Assembly: GCA_004154925.1 (NCBI GenBank) | Contig: QJNS01000725.1 | Location: 124,001 to 188,000, forward strand | Direction: 5' to 3' | Source: Monosporascus cannonballus | Taxonomy: Eukaryota > Ascomycota > Sordariomycetes > Xylariales | DNA: 64,000 nt | Part shown: piece after piece, positions 58,482 to 64,000 of the stretch | Numbering within the stretch: position 1 is the stretch's first letter | Layout of the letters: each line of letters opens with the position of its first letter | Made by a program: the position numbers and the translations under genes | Notes under the pieces: model-generated | What the model was told of the DNA's origin: nothing | Databases searched by the model: none | Seen by the model: only the letters and a program-made list of their open reading frames with translations

Positions 58482-61400
58482 TGTGATGGGGCTGTATGGA
58501 GCCTTATTATGGAGCACCGGATAAACGCCGGTACCAAGCAGCATTAACGCAACGCCTTATATGCGAACATATATAACTGTATTTTTATTTTCTCTTTTTT
58601 TTTCTTTAGCTAAAAAATAAATTCTTATTAGTAACCGATTACAGACCGCTCAGGTAAAGCTTTTTATATATTTTTTAGCTTATTATTTAACAAAATAAGA
58701 AACGTTCGGGATCAGATATTAAAATTTTCGAACGTTCTTTAAGGGGCCCAGCAAAAGGCCCCTATCGACCCAAAGTTATAAAGAGTATTTAACGTTATGA
58801 CGGAAATCTTAATAAGCTTGATAGCGGTTATAGAATAATATATAAGTTACTAATTCGAAAAGAGCAAAAAAAAGGTAACCCAGTTCCGTAAACATATAAA
58901 AGCGTAGCATAAGGTAAATAAAAAGTTAATATAAACGGCCGAATAATTTAAAAACGGCTTAATTATTTAATAAAAATTTATTACTTAGTTATAAATTCGA
59001 AATACGATAGTTTTTATGAATACCGACTTTTTTTAACTTAATAATAATTGGAAGCATAATTAGGTTATTTTACAAAAATGGTTCGAATAACCGAATTAAT
59101 AATAAAAGCTAAGCGGAAGCCATTATTTGGGCTGGAGAAGTTCGACGGGATAAAAAAGAAGTTCTCCGGATGATACGTATTTATAATTTATAAGCTTAAA
59201 ATAAACGTTATTTTCGTAAGAAAAATTCGGAAGTAATTTTACGCCATATACGAAAAATTCGAAATTAATATATAACGTACGGTTATTATATATTATATTA
59301 TCGGAAACCTAAATAACGCTTATAATCTCGTCGGTTTTTTCAAAGTATTATACGAATAATATAATAATTGACATAAAAAGAAAAAAATAACCGAATATTT
59401 TCGGAATTTAAAATAAGTTAATAATACGAAATTTTCGTTATTTTATTTTTTATTCGAAAAAACGTTAATAAACGCGGAAAAGATTACCTGGTTAATAAAA
59501 ATAAAACTTATATTTTATAAAAAAAATATTAAATAAAAAATTTATCTAAGTTTTAATTTTAATAAACCTTTTTAAAAATTATAACGTATAAGTAAATAAG
59601 GTAATGGAAATTGCCGGACGACTTAAAGGAATAATGCGGTAAAAAAAACGAATAATTTTTTAGTAACTTAGTTAGGCGGTAATAATTAAACGGCAAATAA
59701 TTTAAATGGCGATATAAATATAATAAGTATTTCGGCAGTAAGACGGTAAAAATAAGGATCCCAAATTTTATTCTTAGCGCCGAAATAATACGTACGATAA
59801 ATGATTTAAAAGAAACGGAACGCCTGCAGAACGAAAGGCCTTTACCTGCGTTATGGGCGTTCTAATTATAGGGCGAACCGCTACCCATTTTTATTAGCAA
59901 AAAAACCGTAAAAAAAGATTAATTCGTTAAAAACGTATAAAAACGAAAGGTTAAAATTTAAAAGCGAAAAAGGAAAAAAATAATTCTTAAGTATTGGCGC
60001 GTTCGGGAACGAAAAACGATTTAGGCCGAAATAAAGATTGCGAAATAAAATATGAACGGTATTTTATTTATTATTGATATATGCATTAATTAAAAAAAAT
60101 TTATCGAAATTTTTGTTAATTAAAGATATAAATACTTTGCTATAATAATCAAAACGTTTATAAAACGCTTACGGTTGCTGTACATTTTAATAAAATTACG
60201 CAAATTAAAAAAGGTTCGAAAAAAAAACCGATGACGGCGAAAAGAAATTAAGGAGATAATATATATAAAAACAGATATCGACGGTTTCAAAGCTAGGATA
60301 TTCGCATATATTATTAATGGCTTTAATTACCCCTTAATTTTGAGAAAATCTTAAATAAAGCGTTACGACGTTATATACGTAACGCAAAAATACCTTTTAA
60401 TGATAAGCGCAGTAGGTCGTATAAAGGTTTACGAAAAAGGATATAAAACTTAAAGAAATAATATACGAATAATTCGCGAAACGAAAAAAATTTTAATTAT
60501 TATTTTCGGAGCGGAATTTCGGAAAATAAAAAAATTAAAAGGATTAAATAAAAAATTTAGTTATTTTTAATTATTTTGGCCGATATTAATAAGGCGTTAG
60601 CGCTTAAAAAAATAAAGATTAACGAAAAATTTCCGCTTGAATTAAAAATATTTTAAAAGCTATTTAATAAAAAATTAGGCGATACTTTATTTTTACCCCG
60701 TTCCGGAATAAATTATATGATTTTATTGCATAAAAACGAAATAAGGAAAAAAATGCTAATATTATAAGGGCCTTTATATAATATAATTAAAGAAAAATTA
60801 CTAGCTTTAAGGAAAACCTTAACGGAATTTTTAAATAAAAAATATATCTGCGTAAATAATTTACCTATAAGGGTTCCGGTTTTATTTATAAAGAAACCCG
60901 GAAAAAGGTTACGTTTTTGTTACGATTATCGGGTATTAAATATAATAACCGAAAAAGACCATTACCCCTTATTTCTTATTTCGGAAATCTTAAGGTTATT
61001 TTTTATGTCAAATAATTTACGAAAATAAACGTCCAAATAACGTTTTATAAAATTAGGATTAAGGAAAAAAACGAATAAAAAACGGTATTCCGAACGCGTT
61101 TCGGTTTATATAAATAGCTAATAATACCGTTCGGTTTATGTAAGGTTTCTGTAATTTTTTAACGATACGTTAATAAGGTTTTAAAAAAGTACCTCGACGT
61201 TTTCTGCTTAGCATATATGGATAATATCCTTATTTTTTCTTCCGGATCCAAAGAAAATTATATGTAAAAAATAAAAAAAGTTTTAAGCCGTTTGGAAAAA
61301 ACAGGTTTAAATCTGGATATTTTTAAATACGAATTCGCTATAAAGATAATAAAATATCTTGGATTTATTATAGATGCCGAAAAGGGGATACGAATGGACC

Positions 61401-64000
61401 TTAAGAAATTACGCGCGATTAAAAAATAGGAAGTTCCTAAAACGCTTAAGGAAATCCGAAACTTCCTAGGGTTTGCAAGTTTTTACCGCGATTTCATAAC
61501 CTATTACGCGGATATAGTGGCACCGTTAATAGCCCTAATCCGGAAAAAAACCTTATTCCGCTAGGAGAAAAAAAAATTAATATTCGAACGTTTTAAAAAC
61601 GTTTTTATAACGGAACCGATTTTAACGTAATAAAATCTCGAAAAACTTATAATATTAAAAACAAATTATTTAAAGGTAATATATAAAAATTATTTATCCT
61701 AAGTTAATAAATTAAAAATATTACGTCCGGTCGTTTATTATTTTAAAAAATTAAATTTTATTAAAGTTAATTACGCAATATATAATAAAAAATTCTTAAT
61801 AATAATAAATTATTTAAAAATATAAGATATGGAATTACGTAACGTAATAACCTTATTTAAGATTATTATCGACTACAAAATTTTAAAATATTTTATAATT
61901 ATTAAAAGGTTAAATAAATATTAAATAAAGTAATTAAAAAAATTATTCCGTTTTAATTTTTAGTTTAAATTCCATACCGGCCGTTTAAATATTAAAGCCG
62001 ATATACTTTCGCGTAAGGAATAAAATATGCTTATAGGTAAAATTAATAACTAGAAAGTTATACGAAAATTTTAATTAATAAAAAATAAGTAATTATTTAT
62101 ATTATTTACGAAATATTGAAAATACGCCGAAAATACGATAATAATTAATAATATTAAAGTTAAAAATAATAAATTATTTTAAGAAACGTAAATATTTTAA
62201 TATTACGAAAATTTTCAGAAACTTTAGGACGTAACGTTAAAACATAATAAAAATTACGATTATATTATTAAAATTATTATAAAAAAGGAACGTAATTTTT
62301 TACGGAATTAAAATTATTAATATCGATTACGGAATATATTTTAAATACTAAAGGCCTTTTTTAATTTCAAAAACGTTTTTAAATCCTAAATTAAAAATTA
62401 CTTAGGACGGCTTTAATACAAAATATTTACGATTCTTATATAATGGGTCACCTAAATAAAAAGGTTACGATAACGGTATTTTCGAAAAAAAAAATTTAGC
62501 CGGGTATATATTATATAGTAAAGTAATTTTGCAGGAATTACGACGTATGCAGCCATAAAAACGTATAGAAAAATAAAAAGAATTATTAAAATTATTTTCA
62601 ATTTCCGAATAATTCTATAACGAATTATTAATTAATTTTATAACCGTTTTATTAATCGTTTTTAAATATAACTTACATTTTTTAATAATTATAATAAACC
62701 AATTATTTAAGGTAATAATTTTAAAAGTAATACGTACGATAAATATAAAAATATATACGAAAGTATTTATAAAAATATATTGGAAATTTTATATTTTTTT
62801 AAAATTATTATAAATAATAAGAAAATTAATTAAATAAAGAAATTCTAAATTAGATTTAATAAATTAATAAGGATAAAATAACACTTTTTTACTATATACC
62901 ACCTAGAAATCGATAATATTACGAAAAAAGCTAATTAGGAAATATTAATTTATTTACGAATTTTCGTAACGTATTCGTAATAAAAATAAAATAAGTTTTT
63001 CTCGAAAAGGATATTCGTAATTAATAATCGAAATATAATTTTGGTAAAATTAAGTCCTTTTTTTTGTTTTACGAATATTACGTTAATCCGATTTCCTAAG
63101 TAAAAAGTAATTCGGCAACTAAAAAGAATTTACATATAAAAACGGAAAATTTCGTTAAAAAATTACGAAAAAATACGAAATTCGCTTAAGCCACGATAGC
63201 GGCGGCTTAATAAACCTAAAAGGAAATAACGAATAAACGTCGTTCTCCCGCCGAAAAATACAAAATTAATAATAAAATCTAATTATTTTTAAAAAAAAAA
63301 TATCGTTATCTTTTGGTTATCGAAAAAACTAAAATAACTTTAAATTAAATATTAAATAATTAAAATAATTAATTTTTACGTTATTAAATTAAGTATATTT
63401 AAAGAAATTTATAACCGCTTTTATATTAATTTATTAAGGCGTACGAACCGTAACTTTTTACCGTTCTAAATTAATGCAAATACGTAACCTTTTTTTATTA
63501 TCTTTAAAAGAAATAACGAACCGGAATTTAAAATCGAAAATATTTTTAAGCCCGGACCAAAAAAGTAGAAAAAGCTTTATATACCAAATCCAGATAAAAT
63601 GGTTAAATTACGCAAAATTAACTTAAAAATCGTTCGAAAAGTTTGCAGATATGGCGGCTTTATAGTAATTCGAAAAAAAATATGGTAATATAGCCATTAA
63701 TAACGGACCCTAAATCCAATGTATTACCCGAAAGCGGACGGGTAAAAGTCCAGCTTAAAAACATTAACCGAATAACGCGTAAACGGTATAAAAACTTTAA
63801 GGAATTTATTTAAGAATAATCCCATATAATTCGCAAATAAACGTTAAAATAACGCTTCCGTTATTTACAAATAAAATATATTAAAAAGAAATTAAAAATT
63901 ATAAAAGTAATACGCCGGTTACGAAATTATTTAATTATTTTTTAAAAATTTATAAATTTAACGATTTATTTTACGAATTTATAACGTTAATATTACGCAG
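58482..64000 (+). mobile_element. Ty3/gypsy element E6, different lineage, partial at window edge
   Basis: Begins TGTGATGGGGCTG at 58482, directly abutting E4 sequence. The probable 5' LTR runs to about 58643 (ending GATTACA, about 162 bp); this end is tentative because the second LTR is outside the window. The coding strand is plus. The Gag-like segment FGLEKFDGIKKKFSG is near 59130. Reverse transcriptase carries KKPGKRLRFCYDYR near 60890 and the active site YMDN (from YMDD) at 61214-61225. RNase H follows with GFASFYRDFITYYADIVAPL at about 61460-61520. The LTR and protein differ from E1-E5, so it is a separate family. RIP stops are frequent but the damage is milder than in E5. Confidence 0.85.
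59080..64000 (+). pseudogene. E6 gag-pol relic
   Basis: The first ATG of the Gag-like region is at about 59080 (MVRITELIIKAKRKP). A protease-like segment lies near 60260-60330 (TDIDGFKARIFAYIINGF), RT at 60.7-61.3 kb and RNase H at 61.4-62.0 kb. An integrase should occupy 62.2-63.7 kb but I could not pin a motif there. Several stretches of 20-60 codons remain open. The right end is cut by the window. Confidence 0.7.

Noticed and set aside
1..64000. CRISPR arrays, bacterial operons, tRNA or rRNA genes
   Set aside because: The window is eukaryotic. No spaced repeat array was seen and no tRNA cloverleaf or rRNA segment was found on reading; a covariance-model search was not possible here.

Overview
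This window reads as nuclear DNA of a filamentous ascomycete (Pezizomycotina). Short GT-AG introns with CTAAC-type branch points, a fungal eIF3c, and NmrA-like, DUF1772 and FAR1-type proteins point that way. It alternates between gene islands of ordinary base composition and very AT-rich blocks. In the AT-rich blocks, reading frames are full of TAA/TAG stops that line up with Ty3/gypsy, Ty1/copia and Tc1/mariner-pogo proteins. That is the signature of repeat-induced point mutation (RIP). I cannot name the species.

Layout. 1-720: RIP-mutated AT-rich DNA. 721-4480: first island with a DUF1772 (anthrone-oxygenase-like) gene, an NTF2-like gene and an NmrA-like gene. The last two are divergent around a shared promoter that carries an imperfect direct repeat containing TCG-N8-CGA. 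4481-20628: AT-rich block built around gypsy element E1 (5600-19415, target duplication ATATT). A second, inverted gypsy element E2 (12604-19397, target duplication ACCCC) sits inside the 3' LTR of E1. 20680-20842: a solo copia LTR with target duplication ATAAC. 20843-35724: second island, with a secreted FAD-linked oxidoreductase, a RIP-mutated pogo/Fot1-type DNA transposon (24430-26259, 42-bp inverted repeats, TA duplication), a hemerythrin-domain gene, eIF3c, a three-exon gene for a 126-residue protein, and a FAR1-like DNA-binding protein. 35725-41208: a copia element on the minus strand with LTRs of 165 and 163 bp. 41209-42570: relic of a second pogo-like DDE transposase. 42571-64000: nested gypsy stack. 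E3 is interrupted by E4. E4 is interrupted by the complete E5 (51032-57701) and by E6, a different gypsy lineage that runs off the window.

How the parts relate. eIF3c is the housekeeping anchor of the large island. The DUF1772, NTF2-like, NmrA-like and FAD-oxidoreductase genes are all families common among polyketide tailoring or accessory genes. They flank the E1/E2 block, so they could be remains of one cluster split by transposons; that is inference. The transposon insertion order can be read base by base from LTR ends and target duplications. The four related gypsy LTR subfamilies keep a common R-U5 end but have unrelated U3 regions, each with its own short repeats and a shared TTACGTAA palindrome.
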